A stretch of 5,763 nt of DNA, taken from NCBI GenBank assembly GCA_002352045.1, contig DEHT01000071.1, positions 87,057-92,819 of the forward strand, read 5' to 3'. This DNA comes from Chitinophagaceae bacterium UBA2793 (GTDB taxonomy: Bacteria; Bacteroidota; Bacteroidia; Chitinophagales; Chitinophagaceae). The number at the start of each line of letters is the position of its first letter. The first letter of the stretch is position 1. Positions 1 to 5,623 of this stretch are shown here, one piece after another. Below the pieces are notes generated by a model. It saw only the letters and a program-made list of their open reading frames with translations. It made no database searches and was not told the origin of the DNA. The translations under genes and the position numbers were made by a program.

Positions 1-306
1 GAACTGCTGAAGCCGGCCATGAACATGGTAAGTAAAATTTTTAAAGAAGGCGAAGTGTATAAAAAGGCGGGTGTAATATTGAGCGGTATTGTACCCGACG
101 AATTGGTACAGGGCAATTTGTTTGTGGCCGGTGACAAAATCGGCAATCGAAAATTAATGCAGATGATTGATAATATTAATTTTAGCCAGCGAGACGATAT
201 TTTAAAATTTGCCGCAAGCGGCACCGGCCGAAACTGGAAAATGCGCCAGGAGCTACGTAGCCCACGCTATACTACCCGATGGAACGAGTTGTGTGAAGTG
301 AAGTGA
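1..306 (+). CDS. umuC: UmuC-type Y-family DNA polymerase, C-terminal part (5' end outside window)
   Basis: The frame is open from the first base of the window to the TGA at 304-306, giving 101 residues; the ATG at 19 is an internal methionine rather than the start. The sequence matches the C-terminal end of UmuC, the catalytic subunit of error-prone DNA polymerase V, including the DUF4113 tail. Visible signs are a 'YKKAGVILSGI' strand, 'LMQMIDNIN', an 'FAASG' segment and the hallmark 'SPRYTTRW' close to the C-terminus. The tail with SPRYTTRW separates UmuC from DinB (Pol IV), which lacks it. The family is about 420 residues long, so roughly three quarters, including the catalytic palm, lies upstream. 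UmuC acts in SOS translesion synthesis, normally with UmuD; neither umuD nor an SOS operator can be seen here. The gene is convergent with katG and followed by hairpins at 345-408. Family assignment is strong; activity cannot be judged from a fragment. Confidence 0.9.
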   Translation, partial: ELLKPAMNMVSKIFKEGEVYKKAGVILSGIVPDELVQGNLFVAGDKIGNRKLMQMIDNINFSQRDDILKFAASGTGRNWKMRQELRSPRYTTRWNELCEVK

Positions 307-336
307 TGATAAAACTGTTGAAATTAAAATGAATGC

Positions 337-368
337 AAAAAAAATGGCGGCCTGCATATCGGCCACCA
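337..368 (-). terminator. Intrinsic terminator of katG
   Basis: Read on the minus strand, an 8-bp stem (368-361 with 352-345, TGGTGGCC/GGCCGCCA) closes an 8-nt loop and is followed at once by eight T (344-337). It is preceded by an A-tract (375-370). On the minus strand the fourth pair is G-U and the stem is unbroken; on the plus strand the same position is a C-A mismatch. The structure therefore suits katG transcripts better, starting about 40 nt past the katG stop. A T6 run on the plus side may give it some two-way activity. Confidence 0.85.
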
Positions 369-388
369 CTTTTTTCTCTTGCTTAAAC

Positions 389-416
389 ATTTCCCAAAAG
401 AGGGAAATTATTTTTT
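389..416 (+). terminator. Likely intrinsic terminator of umuC, overlapping the katG stop codon
   Basis: A perfect 7-bp stem ATTTCCC/GGGAAAT (389-395 with 402-408) with a 6-nt loop is followed by TATTTTTT on the plus strand. Read on the minus strand it is followed by GTTTAAGC, which is a poor U-tract, so it points to rightward transcripts from umuC. Its right arm and T-run lie in the last codons and stop of katG (stop 408-410). The stem is short and mostly A-T outside the three G-C pairs, so strength is moderate. Confidence 0.6.
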
Positions 417-2636
417 CAAATCAAATCGATCTGCATTCATCACTTTCACCCAGGCTTTAATAAAGTCGGTTACAAATTTTTCTTTGTTATCGTCTTGAGC
501 ATATACTTCGGCATAGGATCTTAAAATAGAATTGGAGCCTAAAACCAAATCAACCCTGGTAGCTGTAAATTGAGTGGCACCGGTTGCCCTGTCAACTATA
601 TTGTAAAGATTAGATGAAACCGGAACCCATTTGTATTTCATATCGGTGAGGTTCACAAAAAAGTCGTTGCTAAGTGTGCCTTCTTTTTGGGTAAATACGC
701 CATGCTTGCTTCCGCCATAGTTTGTTCCTAAAACCCTCATGCCACCAATAAGTGTTACCATTTCAGGTGCGGTTAAGCCCATTAGTTGAGTTCTGTCGAG
801 TAACAATTCTTCGGGAGAAACTACATAATCTGTTTTCAAATAATTTCTAAAACCATCATGTAAAGGTTCTAAATCAGCAAAAGATTCCTCGTCGGTTTGC
901 TCCTGCAACGCATCACCACGGCCGGCAGCAAAAGGAACTTTTACATTAAAGCCGGCATCTTTTGCAGCTTGCTCCACAGCGGCACTTCCGCCCAATACAA
1001 TAAGATCGGCAATGCTTATTTTTTTGCTAAGGCCATTTTGTATTTCGGAAAGTTTTGCCAAAACCTTTTGCAGCCTTGCAGGTTCGTTTGCTTCCCAGTC
1101 TTTTTGTGGAGCCAGTCGAATGCGGGCTCCATTGGCACCGCCTTTGTAATCGGAACCACGATAAGTTCTGGCAGCATCCCATGCAGTATTTATAAGTTCG
1201 GATTTGGTTAATCCTGCATTCAGCAGTTTGGTTTTTAATTCTTCTACTTCAGCATCAGTAAGTGTGTAATCCACTGTAGGAATAGGGTCTTGCCAAATTA
1301 AATCTTCGGCAGGAACATCTGCGCCTAAGTACCTGGATTTTGGCCCCATATCTCTATGCGTAAGTTTAAACCAGGCTTTTGCAAAAACCTCGGTGAAATA
1401 ATTGAAGTCGTTATAAAATCTTTCTGAAATTTTTCTGTATTCCGGGTCTACTTTTAATGCCATATCTGCATCGGTCATCATGGGGTTTCTGCGAATAGAT
1501 GAATTGAAAGCATCCACCGGTTTTTTATCTTCCGGCATATTGGTAGGTTCGTATTGCCATGCACCTGCCGGACTTTTGGTTAAAGCCCAATCGTAGTTTA
1601 ATAATAAATCAAAGAAGCCATTGTCCCACTTTGTTGGGTCGGTAGTCCAGGCGCCTTCAATGCCGCTCGCCATTGTGTTCTCTTTATTACCTGAGCCTAC
1701 GGGGTTAAACCATCCCAGGCCCTGTGTTTCAATATTGGCTGCTTCGGGTACGGCTCCCAGCAATTCGGCTTTTCCATTTCCGTGCGCTTTACCTACGGTA
1801 TGTCCACCTGCAGTTAATGCAACGGTTTCCTCATCGTTCATTGCCATTCTCGAAAAAGTAACCCTCATATCTTTGGCAGTTTTTAAAGGATCGGGTTTTC
1901 CATCTACGCCTTCGGGGTTCACATAAATCAATCCCATCATCACAGCAGCCAAAGGATTTTCAAGATTCCTTTCTCCGGAGTACCTGCTTCCTTCGCTTCC
2001 GGTGGGTGCCAGCCATTGTTTTTCTGCACCCCAGTAAATATCTTTTTCCGGATGCCAAATATCTTCTCTGCCTCCACCGAATCCGTAAGTTTTAAGTCCC
2101 GCTACTTCGTAAGCAATGGTGCCAGCAAGTACAATCAAATCGCCCCATGAAATTTGATTACCATACTTTTTCTTGATTGGCCAAAGCAGTCTTCTGCCTT
2201 TATCGGCATTTACGTTATCGGGCCACGAGTTGAGTGGGGCAAAGCGTTGGTTACCGGTATTGGCACCACCACGGCCATCGGCTTTTCTATAAGTTCCTGC
2301 CAGGTGCCAGGCCGTTCTTGCAAACATACCCGAGTAACTTCCATGATCTGCGGGCCACCATTCCTGGCTATTGGTTATTAATTTTCTTAAGTCGGCTTTT
2401 AATGCTTCTAAATCTAATTTTTTAAATTCTTCTGCATAGTTGAATGCTTCTCCAAATGGATTTGTTTTTTTGTCGTGCTGGCTTAGAATATCCAAATTCA
2501 ATGCATTGGGCCACCATTCCATTACGCTTTGATTGGCACCGGTATTGGCTCCATGCATTACAGGGCATTTGCCTGAAGTGGCTTGTTCATTCCCGTTATG
2601 CGGCACCGGACATTTTCCTTGGTCTGTAGTACTCAT
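408..2636 (-). CDS. katG: Catalase-peroxidase KatG
   Basis: This is a full-length 742-residue bifunctional haem catalase-peroxidase (class I), removing H2O2 in the cytoplasm; no signal peptide is present. The usual two-domain layout is complete: haem-binding N-terminal domain about 45-430 and degenerate C-terminal domain about 450-740. Distal residues are Arg107, Trp110 and His111 in 'RTAWH'. The Met-Tyr-Trp adduct specific to KatG is predicted from Trp110, Tyr238 and Met264. The proximal haem ligand is His279 in 'TAGGHTVGKAHG', with Trp330 and probably Asp391 beside it. The mobile arginine of the catalase cycle is Arg428 in 'HRDMG'. The position equivalent to Ser315 of M. tuberculosis is Ser324. 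The N-terminus carries two GKCPV motifs (residues 7-11 and 22-26). The start is ATG at 2636, with an AT-rich leader and no Shine-Dalgarno sequence. It is divergent from the oxyR-like gene, which fits peroxide induction. Confidence 0.98.
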   Translation of the reverse strand: MSTTDQGKCPVPHNGNEQATSGKCPVMHGANTGANQSVMEWWPNALNLDILSQHDKKTNPFGEAFNYAEEFKKLDLEALKADLRKLITNSQEWWPADHGSYSGMFARTAWHLAGTYRKADGRGGANTGNQRFAPLNSWPDNVNADKGRRLLWPIKKKYGNQISWGDLIVLAGTIAYEVAGLKTYGFGGGREDIWHPEKDIYWGAEKQWLAPTGSEGSRYSGERNLENPLAAVMMGLIYVNPEGVDGKPDPLKTAKDMRVTFSRMAMNDEETVALTAGGHTVGKAHGNGKAELLGAVPEAANIETQGLGWFNPVGSGNKENTMASGIEGAWTTDPTKWDNGFFDLLLNYDWALTKSPAGAWQYEPTNMPEDKKPVDAFNSSIRRNPMMTDADMALKVDPEYRKISERFYNDFNYFTEVFAKAWFKLTHRDMGPKSRYLGADVPAEDLIWQDPIPTVDYTLTDAEVEELKTKLLNAGLTKSELINTAWDAARTYRGSDYKGGANGARIRLAPQKDWEANEPARLQKVLAKLSEIQNGLSKKISIADLIVLGGSAAVEQAAKDAGFNVKVPFAAGRGDALQEQTDEESFADLEPLHDGFRNYLKTDYVVSPEELLLDRTQLMGLTAPEMVTLIGGMRVLGTNYGGSKHGVFTQKEGTLSNDFFVNLTDMKYKWVPVSSNLYNIVDRATGATQFTATRVDLVLGSNSILRSYAEVYAQDDNKEKFVTDFIKAWVKVMNADRFDLKK

Positions 2637-2696
2637 TGTAAAGTTTTATTTAAGTATAAATGAATATTGTTATTAATTGCTAAAAGCGAGTGCTTA

Positions 2697-2731
2697 CAAA
2701 AGTAGAATATTGTTTTTATAATTTTAATCAA
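2697..2731 (-). promoter_or_regulatory. Candidate katG promoter (Bacteroidota type)
   Basis: On the minus strand TACTTTTG (2704-2697) is an exact match to the Bacteroidota -7 box TAnnTTTG. It would place the transcription start near 2690-2694 and leave a leader of about 55 nt before the katG ATG. The nearest TTG that could be the -33 element is at 2731-2729, 24 nt upstream rather than the usual 19-21. A weak -33 contact would suit a promoter that needs an activator. The match is by eye only. Confidence 0.6.
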
Positions 2732-2738
2732 TTAATTT

Positions 2739-2746
2739 TATCTTTC
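2739..2746 (+). promoter_or_regulatory. Possible oxyR -7 box
   Basis: TATCTTTC on the plus strand matches TAnnTTTG except for the last base. It would start transcription around 2750, giving a very short leader and placing the start inside the dyad at 2748-2762. No well-spaced -33 TTG is seen; the closest, at 2710-2712, is 26 nt away. This is a weak candidate, kept because it is the best match ahead of the gene. Confidence 0.3.
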
Positions 2747-2747
2747 A

Positions 2748-2762
2748 ATAGTTTAAAGCTAT
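2748..2762. promoter_or_regulatory. OxyR/LysR-type operator dyad between katG and oxyR
   Basis: ATAGTTTAAAGCTAT is an inverted repeat of the form ATAG-N7-CTAT. It fits the published OxyR half-operator ATAGntnnnanCTAT at every defined position and contains the LysR core T-N11-A (T2749, A2761). It ends one base before the oxyR ATG at 2764. Its centre lies about 60-65 bp upstream of the predicted katG transcription start, the usual place for a LysR recognition site on a divergent target gene. The second half-operator expected 7 bp away is not recognisable (2726-2740 matches poorly). Binding is inferred, not shown. Confidence 0.6.
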
Positions 2763-2763
2763 A

Positions 2764-3696
2764 ATGACATTAGTTCAATTGGAATACATTGTGGCATTGG
2801 ATGCAGTAAAGCATTTTGCCAAAGCTGCAGGGCAATGTCATATTTCGCAGCCATCGCTGAGTATGCAGGTGCAAAAGCTGGAGGAAGAATTGGCAACGCA
2901 AATTTTTATAAGAACCAATCCGGTTACCACTACTGAAGCCGGAAAAGTGATTGTAGAACAAGCAAAAAAAATTTTGGCCGAAGCTGCCCTGATGCAGCAA
3001 TTGATTCAGCAACAAAAAAACATAGTAGGAGGGAGTTTAAGAATTGGTATTATTCCCACATTGGCTCCATATATGTTGCCACAATTTTTACAGAACTTTA
3101 TCACTAAATATCCCCAGGTAAGATTAAGCATTCATGAACTTACTACTGAGCAAATTATTTTACAACTAAAGAATGGAAGCCTGGATGCAGGAATTTTGGC
3201 CACACCTTTAAACATTGTTGAATTAAAGGAAGATTTTTTGTTTAATGAAGAGTTTGTTGCCTATGTATCCAAAAAAGAAAAACTGTTTAATAAGAAATAC
3301 ATTTTGGCCGATGATATTGATGTAAGAAGCATGTGGTTGCTTGAGGAAGGGCATTGTCTTCGAAACCAGGTGATGAACCTTTGTGCATTGCAAAAGGATG
3401 CATCCATTGAAAAACATTTTGACTATGCGGCCGGTAGTATTGAAACGCTTAAACGATTTGTAGATAAAAACGGGGGCATTACCTTGTTGCCGGAGATGGC
3501 TACTTTTGATATGACTACTGCGCAAAAAAATATGTTACGTTATTTTAAAACTCCTGCGCCGGTAAGAGAAATTAGCCTAGTAACTTTAAAAACTTTCAGC
3601 AAAACCATGTTGATTAGTATTTTAAAACAATGCATCATTTCCAATCTACCCAATGAAATTGGTAAAAAGAAAAAAGTAGAAGTAGTGCCGGTGTAA
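2764..3696 (+). CDS. oxyR: OxyR-type LysR-family peroxide-sensing transcription regulator
   Basis: The 310-residue product has the LysR layout: an N-terminal winged helix-turn-helix (about 1-60, with the helix-turn-helix near 18-37, 'AKAAGQCHISQPSLSMQVQKL'-like), a linker helix (61-90) and a two-lobed sensor domain (91-295). It is assigned to OxyR because the sensor domain holds 'EEGHCLRNQVMNLC'. Cys198 and Cys207 have the spacing of the E. coli redox pair Cys199/Cys208, which forms a disulphide with H2O2. His197, Arg200 and Thr99 also match peroxide-pocket positions. The E. coli Asp202 position is Asn201 here. A further cysteine, Cys25, lies in the DNA-binding helix region. The C-terminus ends in a short lysine-rich tail. 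Start is ATG at 2764, directly after the operator-like dyad. It probably activates the divergent katG and controls itself, and it is likely co-transcribed with the GNAT gene 11 bp downstream. Confidence 0.93.
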   Translation: MTLVQLEYIVALDAVKHFAKAAGQCHISQPSLSMQVQKLEEELATQIFIRTNPVTTTEAGKVIVEQAKKILAEAALMQQLIQQQKNIVGGSLRIGIIPTLAPYMLPQFLQNFITKYPQVRLSIHELTTEQIILQLKNGSLDAGILATPLNIVELKEDFLFNEEFVAYVSKKEKLFNKKYILADDIDVRSMWLLEEGHCLRNQVMNLCALQKDASIEKHFDYAAGSIETLKRFVDKNGGITLLPEMATFDMTTAQKNMLRYFKTPAPVREISLVTLKTFSKTMLISILKQCIISNLPNEIGKKKKVEVVPV

Positions 3697-3707
3697 TTTA
3701 AAATGTT

Positions 3708-4199
3708 TTGAAAGTGGAGAAAGTTGAATTTAGATTTATTCAAGCTTCTGATAACAAAAAGTTGGCTAATGTTATTCGAAATGTATTTGAAGAGTACGAT
3801 GTTCCAAAATGTGGCACCGTGTATTCCGATCCTACTACCGATGATTTATTTGTATTGTTTCAAAAGGAAAGGGCTGCTTTTTTTGTGGTTGAAGTAGATG
3901 GAATAGTGGCTGGTTGTGGCGGTATTTACCCAACTAAAGGATTGCCTGATAAATATGCCGAGTTGGTAAAGTTGTATCTAAGCAACACACATCGGGGTAA
4001 AGGATTAGGAAAATATTTATTGGAGAAATGTATTGCTACTGCAAAAAAAATGGGTTACACACATTTATATTTGGAGAGTTTTCCACAGTTTGTTGAAGCC
4101 ATTCATTTATATCAACAATATGGCTTTGAATATTTGCCCAATGCAATGGGCCAATCGGGTCATACTGCCTGTAATGTATGGATGCTGAAACCGATTTAG
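3708..4199 (+). CDS. GNAT-family N-acetyltransferase with a non-ATG start
   Basis: The frame encodes a compact single-domain GCN5-related acetyltransferase of up to 163 residues. The acetyl-CoA pyrophosphate-binding motif A is 'VKLYLSNTHRGKGLGKYLL' (about 87-105), with the R-G-K-G-L-G loop at 96-101; the final beta strands hold 'LYQQYGFEYL' and 'GHTACNVWMLKPI'. It resembles a group of small cytoplasmic GNAT proteins common in Bacteroidota with 'GTVYSDPTTDDL' near the N-terminus; the acceptor is unknown to me. There is no ATG in a usable place: the frame opens after a stop at 3699-3701, leaving TTG at 3708 or GTG at 3714. An out-of-frame ATG at 3703 meets TGA after two codons. It lies 11 bp after oxyR, so probably on the same transcript, and its stop overlaps the converging hydrolase stop by 4 bp. 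The family is secure; the start is not. Confidence 0.85.
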   Translation: MKVEKVEFRFIQASDNKKLANVIRNVFEEYDVPKCGTVYSDPTTDDLFVLFQKERAAFFVVEVDGIVAGCGGIYPTKGLPDKYAELVKLYLSNTHRGKGLGKYLLEKCIATAKKMGYTHLYLESFPQFVEAIHLYQQYGFEYLPNAMGQSGHTACNVWMLKPI

Positions 4200-4942
4200 T
4201 TTTTCAAAACCTCTTTCAAAAATAAGAGCGTGTGTTGCCATGCACGGTTGGCCATAGTTTCATTGTAATCGGCCGATGCAGGATTTGTAAATGTATGTTT
4301 ACTGTTGGCATAAGTAATTATTTGCCAATCGGCTTTTGAAGCTTTCATTTCATTTATAAACTGATGCATTATCTCTGCTGTTACACCCCGGTCTTCTGCC
4401 GGGTTTTCAACCAATACTTTAGGTAGAATAGTAGTAGTGGGTCTGCTGCTATCTTTGCCCAATCCACCATGAATGGATACTACTCCCTGAACCGAAAGGT
4501 TAGCCCTTGCAGCTTCCAATGCACCTGTACCACCAAAGCAATAGCCAATTACAGCCAGCCTGTTTGAATCGGCACCTAAGTTTTTTAATTGCTCCAATGC
4601 TAATGCAATTCGTTGCTGATAAGCAACAAAATTATTTTTGTAATACCCTGCAATTTTTGATGCCGCATTATTGTCAGCAGGAATATTTCCTTCGCCATAA
4701 ATGTCTGCTATAAATGCGATGTATCCATTTTTTTCCAAGACAAGTGCAGCAGTTTTACTTTCGTCATCAATACCTTTCCATGCTGGCAATATTAATACGC
4801 CCGGTAAATGGTTTGCTTTATTGGATGTTACTAAGCCATTTAATTTTTGTGCTGCATCATAATAGGTAATTGGTACTAACTGTTGTGCCGGCAGATTAAT
4901 GCTAAACAAAATTGAAACTGCTAAAAGAATGATGCTTTTCAT
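4196..4942 (-). CDS. Exported dienelactone hydrolase family protein (alpha/beta hydrolase)
   Basis: The product (248 residues from the ATG at 4942) begins with a signal peptide: Lys2, a hydrophobic stretch at about 4-15, then 'NLPAQQ' with cleavage probably near residues 19-20. It is therefore likely periplasmic. The mature part is a dienelactone-hydrolase-type alpha/beta fold. The nucleophile elbow is 'GYCFGG' with Cys135; Asp184 in 'PAEDRGV' and His216 in 'SKHTFTNP' complete the Cys-Asp-His triad. In classical dienelactone hydrolase a Glu (Glu36, 'QEIFG') activates the cysteine; here the matching segment reads 'LPAWKGI', with Ala54 at the Glu place. The substrate is unknown, and true dienelactone cleavage is doubtful. 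The frame can be extended two codons to a TTG at 4948, but the ATG gives a standard signal peptide. A promoter-like pair and an inverted repeat lie upstream. The gene converges on the GNAT gene, stops overlapping by 4 bp. Confidence 0.9.
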   Translation of the reverse strand: MKSIILLAVSILFSINLPAQQLVPITYYDAAQKLNGLVTSNKANHLPGVLILPAWKGIDDESKTAALVLEKNGYIAFIADIYGEGNIPADNNAASKIAGYYKNNFVAYQQRIALALEQLKNLGADSNRLAVIGYCFGGTGALEAARANLSVQGVVSIHGGLGKDSSRPTTTILPKVLVENPAEDRGVTAEIMHQFINEMKASKADWQIITYANSKHTFTNPASADYNETMANRAWQHTLLFLKEVLKN

Positions 4943-4958
4943 TTTCAAATAATTTTAA

Positions 4959-4994
4959 AATGAATTAACAGGGGTTACCAATATTTAATTCATT
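4959..4994. repeat. Perfect 10-bp inverted repeat in the leader of the exported hydrolase gene
   Basis: AATGAATTAA (4959-4968) and TTAATTCATT (4985-4994) are exact reverse complements, separated by 16 bp that contain GGGGTTACC. The repeat lies between the predicted -7 box (4999-5006) and the ATG at 4942, so it covers about the first 35 bases of the predicted transcript. It could be a regulator's operator or an AT-rich hairpin in the mRNA leader. It lacks a U-run on either strand, so it is not a terminator. Confidence 0.65.
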
Positions 4995-4998
4995 CGGT

Positions 4999-5033
4999 TA
5001 AAGATAAATTGCACTAAAACGAAGTCGCAAAAA
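4999..5033 (-). promoter_or_regulatory. Candidate promoter of the exported hydrolase gene
   Basis: On the minus strand TTTTTG (5033-5028) and TATCTTTA (5006-4999) are spaced by 21 nt, within the range for Bacteroidota -33/-7 promoters; the -7 box differs from TAnnTTTG only in its last base. The predicted start lies near 4990-4995 and gives a leader of about 50 nt. The promoter is within the 120 bp between this gene and the gene ahead of it on the same strand (stop at 5063), so the hydrolase need not depend on readthrough from there. No convincing terminator is seen in that gap. Confidence 0.5.
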
Positions 5034-5062
5034 TTGTCATTGATAAAGTCAATTATTTACAA

Positions 5063-5503
5063 CTAAAACTTTCGAATCAATATTACACCGGCTACAATCA
5101 GTAGCATACCCAGTACTCTCCAAATATTAATGCTATGCTGTTGATCAACTAAAATATTAAAATGATCGAGGAGTATAGCAATAAACATTTGGCCTGCCAC
5201 AATTAATCCAAAAGTAAGTGCCGGCCCAATTTTTGGGAAAATTGTCACCAATGCGGTTACATAAAATGCACCTAATATACCACCCAGCCAAACATGCATG
5301 GGAGCCGATTTTAAACCGGCAATGGAAATGGTTTGTTTACTAAAAAGTATATACAATCCTATTGTTAATGTACCTACTAAAAAAGAAATGAGCGCCGCAA
5401 ATACAGGGCTTTCAATTGATTTGCCCAGTTTAGTATTTAAGCCTGCCTGTATGGGCAAAACAGCTCCCGACAAAAATGCAATAAACATCCATGTAAATTT
5501 CAT
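5063..5503 (-). CDS. YdcZ-type (DUF606) DMT-superfamily membrane protein
   Basis: This is a 146-residue, highly hydrophobic protein with about five membrane segments, near 4-20, 33-54, 70-89, 93-113 and 127-144. It matches the small YdcZ/DUF606 branch of the drug/metabolite transporter superfamily in length and signature. The signs are 'GAVLPIQAGLNTKLGK' after the first segment, 'LGGILGAFYV' in the third, 'LTFGLIVAGQMFIAILLDHF' in the fourth, and a final Gly-rich helix ending in 'ILIRKF'. Proteins of this size are half the length of ten-helix DMT exporters and presumably work as dimers; the substrate is unknown. The start is ATG at 5503, preceded by an A-rich leader. Two short charged residues groups (Lys25/Lys28 and the C-terminal Arg-Lys) are all the loop charge that stands out. 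It faces the same way as the hydrolase gene 120 bp downstream, but that gene has its own promoter candidate. Confidence 0.88.
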   Translation of the reverse strand: MKFTWMFIAFLSGAVLPIQAGLNTKLGKSIESPVFAALISFLVGTLTIGLYILFSKQTISIAGLKSAPMHVWLGGILGAFYVTALVTIFPKIGPALTFGLIVAGQMFIAILLDHFNILVDQQHSINIWRVLGMLLIVAGVILIRKF

Positions 5504-5519
5504 GTAAATTTTTTTGTAG

Positions 5520-5553
5520 TAAATGTATGCTTTTCTATTAATGTAGTAGGCAA
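5520..5553 (-). promoter_or_regulatory. Weak promoter candidate for the YdcZ-type gene
   Basis: On the minus strand TACATTTA (5527-5520) resembles TAnnTTTG except for the final base, with a TTG at 5553-5551 and a 23-nt spacer, slightly long. The leader would be only about 10 nt. No better pair was found in the gap ahead of the gene. Confidence 0.25.
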
Positions 5554-5570
5554 GTAGTTAAATTCTACTT
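5552..5570. promoter_or_regulatory. Dyad upstream of the YdcZ-type gene, possible operator
   Basis: AAGTAG-N7-CTACTT is a perfect 6-bp inverted repeat centred about 58 bp before the ATG at 5503. The surrounding 65 bp contain GTAGT four times (starting at 5516, 5543, 5554 and 5574). The position fits a regulator site overlapping or just upstream of a promoter, but no regulator gene is nearby and AT-rich gaps produce short dyads by chance. Confidence 0.35.
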
Positions 5571-5598
5571 TATGTAGTGTGATTACCACTCTTTAACA

Positions 5599-5614
5599 AG
5601 CTTTATTAAAAGCT
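5599..5614. repeat. Short hairpin next to the right-edge terminator
   Basis: AGCTTT-ATTA-AAAGCT is a 6-bp stem with a 4-nt loop. Its arms share AAAGCT/AGCTTT with the terminator stem at 5624-5653, so the two could pair in alternative ways or act in series on leftward transcripts. It has no U-run of its own in either direction. Confidence 0.4.
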
Positions 5615-5623
5615 GCATAAACA

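Noticed and set aside
897..1926. Plus-strand open frames of about 100 codons inside katG (897-1211, 1621-1926) and smaller ones at 2154-2629
   Set aside because: They are opposite-strand shadows of a highly conserved full-length katG and show no domain or initiation signal.
3703..3711. ATG at 3703 as the start of the acetyltransferase
   Set aside because: It is in another frame and meets TGA after two codons, so it can serve only if a base is missing from the sequence.
2770..3743. Minus-strand open frames under oxyR (2770-3015, 3223-3525, 3540-3743)
   Set aside because: They lie antisense to a well-supported LysR gene and have no recognisable protein features.
4943..4948. Two-codon upstream extension of the exported hydrolase, beginning at a TTG
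   Set aside because: The ATG at 4942 gives a standard signal peptide starting Met-Lys, and a rare TTG start adds nothing.
5034..5056. Possible terminator after the YdcZ-type gene (AATTG...CAATT)
   Set aside because: The stem is only 5 bp, A-T rich, with a 13-nt loop; too weak to call.
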